Source: Desulfococcaceae bacterium (GTDB lineage Bacteria; Desulfobacterota; Desulfobacteria; Desulfobacterales; Desulfosalsimonadaceae). Taken from it: DNA of 64,000 bases. The notes below the pieces were generated by a model. It was not told the DNA's origin. It saw nothing but the letters and a program-made list of their open reading frames with translations, and made no database searches. Positions 43,880-52,204 of the stretch are shown piece after piece; the first letter of the stretch is position 1; every line of letters begins with the position of its first letter. The translations under genes were made by a program, and so were the position numbers. The stretch is from assembly GCA_030145385.1 (NCBI GenBank), contig JAQYVU010000012.1, positions 1-64,000 of the forward strand. The letters run 5' to 3'.

Positions 43880-44064
43880 ACGGGGAACTCCCGCAGGCGG
43901 TTCCGGAAAGCATCAGGCACCATAGGCAAGTATTATTTTGATAATCTGCGGCATAAAATTTTCCTTCAATATTAAGGCCGTGAGTTCTGATTACATGGTA
44001 AAGGCAGATAGATAATTCAGAAAGATAGTTCTGAAAGTATATAAAATATTCAAGATGATAAATT

Positions 44065-44949
44065 TTAGTAAAAATCAAACATCACGCTGGCCATAAGATA
44101 GGTGTCATCATATTCCTGTGAAAACTCACCCAGGATTGCCCGGCCCGTATAAGCTTCAAAGCCGATGCGCCAGTTGCTGCTGCCGGCCGATCGTTTGATA
44201 TGGATGCCGCCCTGAACGGACGTGCCCAGGTTCCAGCCGGTTTCCTGAAAAGAGCGAAAATGGATGCCGGCATATTGGGCCGTACTGTTATTCCACATAT
44301 CATGGGGCCCCTGATACTGGAACCCCGCCTCAAAAGCCCATCTTTCCTGGCGGTCATGATTGCCGATGTGAAATGCATAGCTGGGTTCGAAATAGAATTG
44401 AATGTCCTCTTTCATTTGATAGCAGATGCCCAATGCAAAGTCTTCCCGCGTATAACCGATTCTTTTCCGGCCGGTGGCTTCAATATATTCATCGCCCAAA
44501 TGAGCGGAAAGGTGGCGGTAGCCGTAACGAAGCGTTATGGTGTCTCTCCAGTCATACACCAGAAAAACGCCATAAAAACCATCCCAGCCGACATTGTCCA
44601 GGCTGTTGCCGGTATCAAACTGGGTGAACAGGCATCCGGCGATGTCCAGCGAAAAATCATCCTTTCCTTTGGGGTCTGTGATTTTGAAAACGGTGTAGCG
44701 GGTGCCCGCATCAAGTATAAAACGTCCGGCAGAGGTATCCGGTATATCCGTGTCAAACATGGCGAATCCCAACTGCATCTGCGGACTCCTCGGATCGGCG
44801 ATGTAATCCGGGTAGGGCTGATCGTTCGGATCAAATTCAAATACCCACCCCCTGCGGGTTTCAAAAGAAGTGTCCGCCGGCAATGCCTCTTGCGCAATTG
44901 CCGGTGAACATACCATTAAAAAAAAGCAGATAACGATTGTATATCTCAT
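44065..44949 (-). CDS. DUF1207-family outer membrane protein
   Basis: A 294-aa protein with a signal sequence (to about AIAQE). The start of the mature part has the DUF1207 signature PYPDYIADPRSPQMQLGFAM. The rest is barrel-like (RFILDAGTRYTVFK, TLRYGYRHLSAHLGDEYIE, YFEPSYAFHIGN) with a terminal YLMASVMFDFY. AAAGGAGGG precedes the ATG at 44949, which rules out the longer frame. It is transcribed toward the DUF3108/barrel unit. Confidence 0.82.
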   Translation of the reverse strand: MRYTIVICFFLMVCSPAIAQEALPADTSFETRRGWVFEFDPNDQPYPDYIADPRSPQMQLGFAMFDTDIPDTSAGRFILDAGTRYTVFKITDPKGKDDFSLDIAGCLFTQFDTGNSLDNVGWDGFYGVFLVYDWRDTITLRYGYRHLSAHLGDEYIEATGRKRIGYTREDFALGICYQMKEDIQFYFEPSYAFHIGNHDRQERWAFEAGFQYQGPHDMWNNSTAQYAGIHFRSFQETGWNLGTSVQGGIHIKRSAGSSNWRIGFEAYTGRAILGEFSQEYDDTYLMASVMFDFY

Positions 44950-45138
44950 AATAACCCTCCTTTTTTTTAAAAAGATATTGGAATACAGGGGAGAAAAATC
45001 GGGCAATTATTTGGGCAGAAAAGAAAACAGATATGGAGGTTGCCCTGGAAACGGGAAGGCAAATAGAGTTAATTCAGAAAACTAAAAGAGGCGGCGATTT
45101 TATGGCCCGGTGCCATATCCGCAGTCAGCAGATTGTTT

Positions 45139-46752
45139 TTATTCCACATTCACCCCTGTTTTTTGAAGCCCGTTGATAACGCATTCGACGATGTCTTCAA
45201 ATTTAATGTAATGTTTGACCAGATTACGTCCTTTTGTCTGGAAATCCGGTTTGAGTTTTAAAAGATCTTTAGCGATTCGTGTTCCTTTTTTAATCCTTCC
45301 CAGTTGCCCGAGTGTTGCGGCACGGGCCAGCGGTTCCCAGAAATTTCCGGTAACTGCGAAGTTCAAGGTTTCATGATAGGCCTCATCATATTTTTTTTTG
45401 CGGAACAAATCGAGCCATAAAGCATAATGAACAAAATTGTGATAATAGGGATTAAGGCTTACGGCTTTTTTTATCAGCATCGTGCCGCGTTCCCAGTCCC
45501 CAAGCAGGGTCAGAAGGTAGCCGATGACATCCATGAACAACAGCGAATTAGGATTCAGGGCCAGAGCCTGCTCGGTCTCAGCCCGTGCTGCAGGAATTTC
45601 GTCAAAAAGCATTTGCAGAAAAGCGAGAACCGTTCGGGCACGCTGATTGTCCGGATTAAGAAGGACGCCTTTGCTGGCATAAGACAGGGCCTGTTCAAGG
45701 GATATTTCGGTGTCGAAATATTCATAGATGATATTATCTGCATGGAGACGCGCCAGCTTCGACCATACCTGGCCGCAATCGGGTTCATTTTTTGAAGCAT
45801 GCGTCAGGGCCTCTAAAGCGGCAATATATGTCTCTGCGTTATAAAATCTGTCATATTCGTAATACCTCAATATTGCTTCATAGGTTGTCAGGTCTTTCGG
45901 CGGCTTATTTTTTGATTCCTTAGACATCGTTCGGGAGACCGCCCCGTGCTCACCGGCAACACCAACGGCTAATTTTCTGGAAATTTCCTCCTGAAAGGTG
46001 ATTATTTGAGAGGCTTTAAGATCTGTATTGTGAGATTCTCCCAGGATTTGCATGCCGCTGACTGTATCAATTAAGTGAACATTCACATTGATTTTCGTCT
46101 CGTCTTTGCGCACGCTCCCTTCAACAACAAAACGGGCAGGCGTATCCGAAATCCTTTTCGCATGTCCTTCCGGACCGCGCATTAACACCCGGATATCCTG
46201 GTAGCGGGCCAGGTCAGAAGATATCTCAGTTGCCAGGCCGATTCCCATATAATTACTTTCTGAATCGCCGGTCAGGTTTTTAAATGGTTTGATTAACACT
46301 GTGGGCCACGAATTCATATCCGTGGTATTCGGTCTTATATCGCTATTTGCTATTGTACGCGCATTCATTCCGGTTTGATTATAAAATACAGGAATATAAG
46401 TTCCTTTAGGAATGTCAATGCACAACGGGTCCTCTCTGCCTGCTGTTAAATAATAGTGTTCCAGGGCCCGGCGGAGCTTATTTGCATGAATGCTTACGAT
46501 GGGATCGTTGTTCTGGTCAAAGTCCTCTTTTCTGCCGAATACCTGGGTGGCCACGGTGTAGCCCTTGATCTCGTCCGATTCTCCGGCGATGACCTTATTC
46601 ACAACAAATTTGAGAAACGCGACCTGGGCCTCGGTGGCATTGAATTCCGGGCTGTCTAAAATTCGTTGGAGCTGCCGCAATATTTCTTCAGCCGCCGGGG
46701 AAAGAGGCGATTTCCTATTATCGCCGGGAGGGGTTTTTTTTTGTAGAACCAT
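45139..46752 (-). CDS. Winged-helix-like / TPR regulator, right copy
   Basis: A 537-aa paralogue of the protein at 39556. The N-terminal domain (AGESDEIKGYTVATQVFGRK, DPIVSIHANKLRRALEHYYL, IDIPKGTYIPVF) is the best conserved part, then the TolB-N-like region (VLIKPFKNLTGD) and TPR repeats. The two regulators point toward each other and away from the arrays they adjoin. Strong conservation of the first 120 residues suggests that both recognise similar DNA (inference). Confidence 0.8.
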   Translation of the reverse strand: MVLQKKTPPGDNRKSPLSPAAEEILRQLQRILDSPEFNATEAQVAFLKFVVNKVIAGESDEIKGYTVATQVFGRKEDFDQNNDPIVSIHANKLRRALEHYYLTAGREDPLCIDIPKGTYIPVFYNQTGMNARTIANSDIRPNTTDMNSWPTVLIKPFKNLTGDSESNYMGIGLATEISSDLARYQDIRVLMRGPEGHAKRISDTPARFVVEGSVRKDETKINVNVHLIDTVSGMQILGESHNTDLKASQIITFQEEISRKLAVGVAGEHGAVSRTMSKESKNKPPKDLTTYEAILRYYEYDRFYNAETYIAALEALTHASKNEPDCGQVWSKLARLHADNIIYEYFDTEISLEQALSYASKGVLLNPDNQRARTVLAFLQMLFDEIPAARAETEQALALNPNSLLFMDVIGYLLTLLGDWERGTMLIKKAVSLNPYYHNFVHYALWLDLFRKKKYDEAYHETLNFAVTGNFWEPLARAATLGQLGRIKKGTRIAKDLLKLKPDFQTKGRNLVKHYIKFEDIVECVINGLQKTGVNVE

Positions 46753-46958
46753 TTTTTTGTTCCATCAGGAACTGTTAGGAAGTTATTTTATTTAAAATCA
46801 ATGGGTTTTAAATAAAATTTATATATTAAATACCCTATATTAGGTTCACAATCATAGCTTATTTATTTATAAGAAAAACAAGTCAACTTCAAGTCAATTC
46901 TATTCTCTTATTTTCTTCCCGTTTAATCACAATATATCTATTTGAAAGGGATGTTTTG
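46753..46958. promoter_or_regulatory. Divergent control region, right arm
   Basis: AT-rich 206 bp between the right regulator (minus) and its array (plus). On the regulator strand it reads GAACCTAATATAGGGTATTT, parallel to GAACCTATAATAGGTTATTT in the left arm, followed in both by an AT-rich run. Confidence 0.6.
46832..46846. promoter_or_regulatory. Candidate operator dyad, right arm
   Basis: ACCCTATATTAGGTT, the reverse complement AACCTAATATAGGGT, a dyad with one mismatch, homologous to AACCTATAATAGGTT at 39446. It lies 80 bp upstream of the regulator start. Confidence 0.5.
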
Positions 46959-47210
46959 ATGAATGTGATTTATACGGATTTATTTGCCGTTATTAAACGC
47001 TTCCCGGATCGAAAAGAGCTCTTAAAAAATTTGTTCAGGAAGAGCCAGGATTTCCAAGGTATATGTGAAGATTATCGCAAGTGTCGGGATGCATTGGTTT
47101 TTTGGTCTCAGTCGGACAAAAAAAATGCCGCTGCTCCCAGAGAGGAATATGCAGCGCTTCTTCGGGATCTGGAATTGGAAATCATTCAGAAGCTGGATGA
47201 AAATATATAA
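46959..47210 (+). CDS. Conserved 83-aa protein of unknown function, right arm
   Basis: A paralogue of the protein at 39082: DLFAVIKRFPDRKELLKNLF and DFQGICEDYRKCRDALV are the conserved core. Same length, no signal sequence, and the same first position in the array. The ATG at 46959 is chosen over a TTG one codon earlier; GAAAGGG precedes it. Confidence 0.72.
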   Translation: MNVIYTDLFAVIKRFPDRKELLKNLFRKSQDFQGICEDYRKCRDALVFWSQSDKKNAAAPREEYAALLRDLELEIIQKLDENI

Positions 47211-47324
47211 ACAGGACGTTTATTTATGTTTTATGAGGATTGGATGGTGATCCCGTTAACGCTTTTCGGAGGATTCTGTACAATTTATTTTTCCATAATA
47301 ACAGAAGGAAACAAGGGGGATACT

Positions 47325-48329
47325 ATGATTTCCAGGATCAGAAGAGACACCCGGTGGTTTAACAATTTTCTTATCTCGGGGTTTGCATTTTTTGCAGTGG
47401 TTTTCGGATTTGCAGGATTTGGATCAACAGCCGAACTGGGTCACTTTTCCGCGGCACTGATGGGCATACGTGATTTTGTCCAGCCGGATCCGGGCAACTA
47501 TTTCATACTGTATAACCTTTATTACACAACCGATACCTTAAAGGACAAAAACGGCAAGAACGTCAATTCGATCCCGGTTGGCCCAGCCACCGTAAAGCTG
47601 GATGTGGATATTGATTCGTGGGTGACCGTGCCGACTTATGTCCTTGTGACTGAAAAGAAAATTCTCGGGGCAAATTATGCTTGTCTCGTGTCTCAGCCTT
47701 TTGGCAACACAAATTTTAAGGCAGCACTTGAGCTTGTAAACATTCCTGCGCTCGGAACAAAATTTGACGAATCCAGCTACGGGTTTGGAGACACTTATGT
47801 CCGGCCGTTATGGCTCAGCTGGAATTTCGGGCAGGCGGATATCGGCTGTTCATATGGTATTTACATTCCCATCGGGAAATATGACGCCGGAGAGGCTGAC
47901 AATGTGGGACTTGGCATGTGGACCCATGAATTTATGGTAAACGGGGTGTACTATGTTGACGAACAAAAAGGTACGGCCCTGACAATGAACGCAACATATG
48001 AAATCCATCATGAAAAGGATGATGTGGATATCACGCCGGGATCTCATTTTACCCTCAACTATGGCGTCAGTCAGTTTCTGCCCGTCAATGAAAAATTTCT
48101 CTCCGAAGTCGGCATTGCCGGTTATGGCCAGTGGCAGATAACCAAAGACAAAGGATCCGATGCGGCCAATAAGGACGTTAAAGACCAGGCATATGGTCTC
48201 GGACTGCAGGCAGGCCTTGTCTATCTTCCGTGGAACGGCCAGCTGACCTTTAAATGGATCCGGGAATTTGAGGTTGAGGACCGGTTTCGGGGTGATTTTT
48301 TCACACTCACTGCCGCACTGCCGTTTTGA
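47325..48329 (+). CDS. SphA/MetA-like outer membrane barrel protein, right arm
   Basis: A 334-aa paralogue of the left-arm protein at 37963 with highly similar strands (NYFILYNLYYTTDTLKDKNG, YGFGDTYVRPLWLSWNFGQA) and the same C-terminal FFTLTAALPF. Signal sequence to about STAELGHF. CAAGGGG precedes the ATG at 47325; the upstream extension is out of keeping with the paralogue. Confidence 0.82.
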   Translation: MISRIRRDTRWFNNFLISGFAFFAVVFGFAGFGSTAELGHFSAALMGIRDFVQPDPGNYFILYNLYYTTDTLKDKNGKNVNSIPVGPATVKLDVDIDSWVTVPTYVLVTEKKILGANYACLVSQPFGNTNFKAALELVNIPALGTKFDESSYGFGDTYVRPLWLSWNFGQADIGCSYGIYIPIGKYDAGEADNVGLGMWTHEFMVNGVYYVDEQKGTALTMNATYEIHHEKDDVDITPGSHFTLNYGVSQFLPVNEKFLSEVGIAGYGQWQITKDKGSDAANKDVKDQAYGLGLQAGLVYLPWNGQLTFKWIREFEVEDRFRGDFFTLTAALPF

Positions 48330-48392
48330 TATCCTTTGAAGACGTAAATGTTCATATGATCAATCAATTTTTTGAAAATTAGGAGAATTAAT

Positions 48393-49919
48393 ATGAAAAC
48401 AGCACAAAATTATGTCCTTTCAGTATTCATTATTGCATTTGTAATAATTGGCATTGCCGCCCCTGCAACTTATGCCAAAGCACCAAAGATGAAAATGACC
48501 ACACCGATCCCGGAGAGCATTACCACGCCGGACACAGTGCAGACCAGCATCGGTGAGTTGGAATTTGTTGACGGTTTTCCAACTGAGGCGACCATTCAGA
48601 AAAGTTATGACTATTTAGATACCATGCGGGCCGTGGATGTCTTTTTGAACTCGATACCGGTTGCTTCGCTGGTCGCCATGCGCGAGGGCCTCAAATCCGC
48701 AGGCATCACCGGCAATACCATCGGCATCTTTGAGGACCTGATGGATTCGAAAACGCTTTTTTTGACCCCTAACTCGGAGAGCATCTATGTTGGGGCATGG
48801 CTGGATCTGTCCAAGGGGCCTTTGGTAGTGGAAAGCCCGCCGAATACGCTGGGTATTGTCGATGACATGTGGTTCCGCTATGTTGCCGACCTGGGCAACG
48901 CCGGGCCTGATCAGGGACGCGGCGGCCGTTTTCTGTTCCTTCCCCCGGGTTATGACGGTCCGGTTCCACCCATGGGGTTTCATGTCTATCAATCAATGAC
49001 ATACAACAATTTTTTGATCTGGCGAGGTTTTCTGGTTGACGATTCCCCCAAACCCGGTGTTGAGCGCATCAGGCAGCACGCAAAGGTTTATCCGCTTGCA
49101 GCCATCAAAAACCCGCCAAAACAAAAGTTTATTAACCTGTCCGGCAAAGCCTTTAACACGATTCACGCCAATGATTACACCTTCTTTGAAGAGGTCAATC
49201 AGGCCATTCAGGAGGAGCCGGTGGGGTCGGGTGATCCTGAACTGCTGGGTCAGCTGGCGGCAATCGGCATCCAGAAAGGGGTGGAATTTGCCCCTGATGC
49301 ACGGATGAAAAAAATCCTTACGGATGCGGCTGCAATCGGCAGTGCCATCGCCCGGGCGCATATCTTCGACACCCGAGACAGGGAAGCCTATATATTTGAA
49401 AATAGCTACTGGAAGACAGCATTTATCGGTGGAAATCACCTGTTTACTTACGAAGACGGCGGCCGTCGTCTGGATGCCCGGTCCATGTTCTTTTACTATG
49501 CAACCATGATCACCCCGGCCATGGCAAACAAAATGGTGGGGGTGGGATCGCAGTATGCGCTGGCCACGGTGGACAGCAAAGGGCTGATGCTTGATGGCGC
49601 AGAGAATTACAAGCTGACCTTTCCGCCGGATGTTCCTGCAAAAGAATTCTGGTCAATTGTTGTTTACGATAACCAGACCCGCTCGATGCTGCAGACCGAC
49701 CAGCAGTTTCCGAGCCTCAACAGCGAACGCGGGGTCAAGGTAAACAAAGACGGCACCACGGATATCTATTTCGGTCCTAAAGCGCCAAAAGGCAAGGAAA
49801 GCAACTGGATCCAGACCATTTCCGGAAAAGGCTGGAATACCATTATCCGGCTTTATGGACCGCTCGAACCATGGTTTGACCAGACCTGGAAACCGGGAGA
49901 GATTGAATTGGTTAAATAG
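48393..49919 (+). CDS. DUF1254/DUF1214 exported protein, long form
   Basis: A 508-aa protein with a signal sequence (to TYAKA). It has the same motifs as the left-arm long forms: IGELEFVDGFPTEATIQKSY, MRAVDVFLNSIPVASLVAM, LFLTPNSESIYVGAWLDLSK and FWSIVVYDNQTRSMLQTDQ. Closest to the protein at 32480 (shared DxGNAGPDQGRGGRFLF-type segment). AGGAGA precedes the ATG at 48393. Confidence 0.86.
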   Translation: MKTAQNYVLSVFIIAFVIIGIAAPATYAKAPKMKMTTPIPESITTPDTVQTSIGELEFVDGFPTEATIQKSYDYLDTMRAVDVFLNSIPVASLVAMREGLKSAGITGNTIGIFEDLMDSKTLFLTPNSESIYVGAWLDLSKGPLVVESPPNTLGIVDDMWFRYVADLGNAGPDQGRGGRFLFLPPGYDGPVPPMGFHVYQSMTYNNFLIWRGFLVDDSPKPGVERIRQHAKVYPLAAIKNPPKQKFINLSGKAFNTIHANDYTFFEEVNQAIQEEPVGSGDPELLGQLAAIGIQKGVEFAPDARMKKILTDAAAIGSAIARAHIFDTRDREAYIFENSYWKTAFIGGNHLFTYEDGGRRLDARSMFFYYATMITPAMANKMVGVGSQYALATVDSKGLMLDGAENYKLTFPPDVPAKEFWSIVVYDNQTRSMLQTDQQFPSLNSERGVKVNKDGTTDIYFGPKAPKGKESNWIQTISGKGWNTIIRLYGPLEPWFDQTWKPGEIELVK

Positions 49920-49973
49920 TCGCTAAAAAATAAGTGGTGAGAAATAATAAAATCAGCATAAAGGAGAATGAAA

Positions 49974-50552
49974 ATGAAGACTTATCGCTTTTATAGTTTA
50001 TTGATTATGATGATGTTTGCATTGAATTTTGCAAGCATTGCGCTTGCTGACAGTTATTCAAATGCGGTTGAGGTTTTTAAAAAATCCCCGGCCGTGCAGC
50101 CGTTTTTTGAAAACGCATATGGATATGCAATTTTTCCGACGATTGGAAAAGCCGGCTTTGTTGTCGGGGGGGCTTACGGCGAGGGGAAAGTGTATCAGGC
50201 AAGTAAAATGACCGGGACATCATCCATCGTCAAATTGTCCATCGGCTGGCAGCTCGGCGGCCAGGCATTTTCCGAGATTATTTTTTTCAAAGATCAACGC
50301 GCTTACGATGAATTTACCAGCGGTGAGTTTGCGTTTGACGCCCAGGCATCGGCCGTTGTCGTTACCGCCGGTGTTCAGGCGCAGGCAGGCTCTAAAGGCG
50401 CATCTGCCAGTGCGACGGCCGGTCCCGCTACCGGGGCACAGGCGCAAACCAGTTACAACAAGGGCATGGCTGTATTTGTTCACGCAAAAGGGGGGTTGAT
50501 GTATGAGGCGGCCATTGGCGGCCAGAAGTTTAATTTTAAGCCTGCTGAATAA
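49974..50552 (+). CDS. YSC84/SYLF-domain exported lipid-binding protein, right arm
   Basis: A 192-aa paralogue of the protein at 35767 with the same SYLF signature (FKKSPAVQPFFENAYGYAIF, GKAGFVVGGAYGEGKVYQAS, KGMAVFVHAKGGLMYEAAIG). The ATG at 49974 fits the AAGGAG site best; an ATG at 49968 is possible. It lies between two DUF1254 genes in both arms. Confidence 0.9.
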   Translation: MKTYRFYSLLIMMMFALNFASIALADSYSNAVEVFKKSPAVQPFFENAYGYAIFPTIGKAGFVVGGAYGEGKVYQASKMTGTSSIVKLSIGWQLGGQAFSEIIFFKDQRAYDEFTSGEFAFDAQASAVVVTAGVQAQAGSKGASASATAGPATGAQAQTSYNKGMAVFVHAKGGLMYEAAIGGQKFNFKPAE

Positions 50553-50637
50553 AATATATAATCGTAAAATTTATATTCGATTTTAAATCAAATGATTATC
50601 TCTATTAATCAGAGGGTAAACAAAAGGGGGCAGGGCA

Positions 50638-52092
50638 ATGAAAAAAATCGGATTATTCTTCGTGTGTTTTGCGATGGTGGTTCTTCTTGGATGCACAAAA
50701 GAAGAAACGGCCGACACGCATAAAAAGGAAGAAACGGCAGCCAAACAGGAAGTACCCCCTGTCGAAACCAGGGTACAAGACACAATGAAATTGAGCGATG
50801 AACAAATTGAAAACATCGTTCGCCGATCTTACCAGTATGTGGCCATGTACAACGTGAACAACAAGTTCGCGTTTAAACAGGGCGGGTGGAACACCATGGA
50901 TGCGGATACGAAACTCAAAGATCACACGATGAGGGAAATTGCCCGGCCCAACAACGACACGCTTTATATCGCGTGTATGCTGGATTTGTGCAAGGACCCC
51001 GTGATTTTGGAAATGCCGGCCTTTGACTCAAAGTATGTCTCGCTCATGGTCACAGGCTATGACCACTACGTTAATATTCCGATGGCGACGCGTCTGGGCG
51101 ATTTCAAGAAACCCGAGAAAATGCTTTTCTATACTGCCCGCACCCAGGGTTACAACGGCGAGCCGGTTGAAGGTGTTGACCGCATCTTTGAGGCCACCGG
51201 TGATTTTATTTCTGCGGTATTAAGGATTATGCCGCATGGAAACGACCCGGAACGCTTCAAGCGAATTGTCGAAGAGATGCAGTCGGTGAAGATAAGCACC
51301 TTGTCGGAATACCGGGGCGGCAAGGCCAGTCCGATCGGTGATATCGAATTCCCGCCGGTGGGGAAGACCGACGCGGATGTGTTTGAGAACAATTTGCTCG
51401 AAGTCATGCAGTTTGTCTTCAACCACACGACCTTTGATCCGGAAAACGAAATGGACCAGGCAGTGCTGGCTGCCTATGAGCCGATGGGAGTCGAACCGGG
51501 AAAAGCATATGACCCAAGCCGGGCTTCGAAAATTGATGCCAAAAGATTTCGCGAGACAGCAGAGCGGATTCAGCGCAAGTGGCTGGCAAGCCTGACAGAC
51601 GCACAGACGATGACCAAGATTCAAAGCCGTATTTTCCAGCCCAAGGGAAAGACGGATCTGGAAGCCACAAAGGCAGTGTCGATCATCGGCCCCATCGGCA
51701 TCCCTCAGGAGGAGGCGGTCTATCCACAGGTGGCAACAGCCGACGGCAAGCAGATGAACGCCATGCACGACTATGTCATCCGGATGACCAAAGATGAGCT
51801 GCCGCCGGCCGGGGCCTTCTGGTCGCTGACGCTCTATGATTTGGAAAATGGATTCTTCATTCCAAATGACCGCAAGAAATACAGCGTTGGCGAGAATGCC
51901 GGAATGAAGCTTAATGACGATGGCGGCATCGAGATTTTTATCGCTGCCGAAAAGCCCGGGGGCGTGCCCGAGGAAAACTGGCTGCCCATCCCGCGGGAGA
52001 ACCTGAATCTAAGCCCCCAGTTGCGGGTTTACGTGCCCGACCTGGAAAAATTTAAAACCTGGAAACCGCCCAAAGCGGAAATGGTGAAATGA
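50638..52092 (+). CDS. DUF1254/DUF1214 lipoprotein
   Basis: A 484-aa lipoprotein (lipobox VVLLGC, Cys19). DUF1254 features: YQYVAMYNVNNKFAFKQGGW, RPNNDTLYIACMLDLCKDPV and YDHYVNIPMATRLGDF. DUF1214 features: GAFWSLTLYDLENGFFIPND and EENWLPIPRENLNLSPQLRV. Its beginning resembles the left-arm lipoprotein at 36444 (MKKIG...LLGC, charged linker), but the domain sequence is divergent. Confidence 0.84.
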   Translation: MKKIGLFFVCFAMVVLLGCTKEETADTHKKEETAAKQEVPPVETRVQDTMKLSDEQIENIVRRSYQYVAMYNVNNKFAFKQGGWNTMDADTKLKDHTMREIARPNNDTLYIACMLDLCKDPVILEMPAFDSKYVSLMVTGYDHYVNIPMATRLGDFKKPEKMLFYTARTQGYNGEPVEGVDRIFEATGDFISAVLRIMPHGNDPERFKRIVEEMQSVKISTLSEYRGGKASPIGDIEFPPVGKTDADVFENNLLEVMQFVFNHTTFDPENEMDQAVLAAYEPMGVEPGKAYDPSRASKIDAKRFRETAERIQRKWLASLTDAQTMTKIQSRIFQPKGKTDLEATKAVSIIGPIGIPQEEAVYPQVATADGKQMNAMHDYVIRMTKDELPPAGAFWSLTLYDLENGFFIPNDRKKYSVGENAGMKLNDDGGIEIFIAAEKPGGVPEENWLPIPRENLNLSPQLRVYVPDLEKFKTWKPPKAEMVK

Positions 52093-52204
52093 GCATCCGC
52101 TATTGAATGGCGCATAATAAGTTCGCTGCATGGCCATTATCCTGAAAATACAGGTCAATGGCAATGCGGGTTGACAGTAACGGGAAAAAATCAGGGGAGG
52201 ATTT

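Noticed and set aside
44200-44907. Plus-strand frame of 235 codons
   Set aside because: Antisense to the DUF1207-family gene, which has a signal peptide, ribosome site and family motif.
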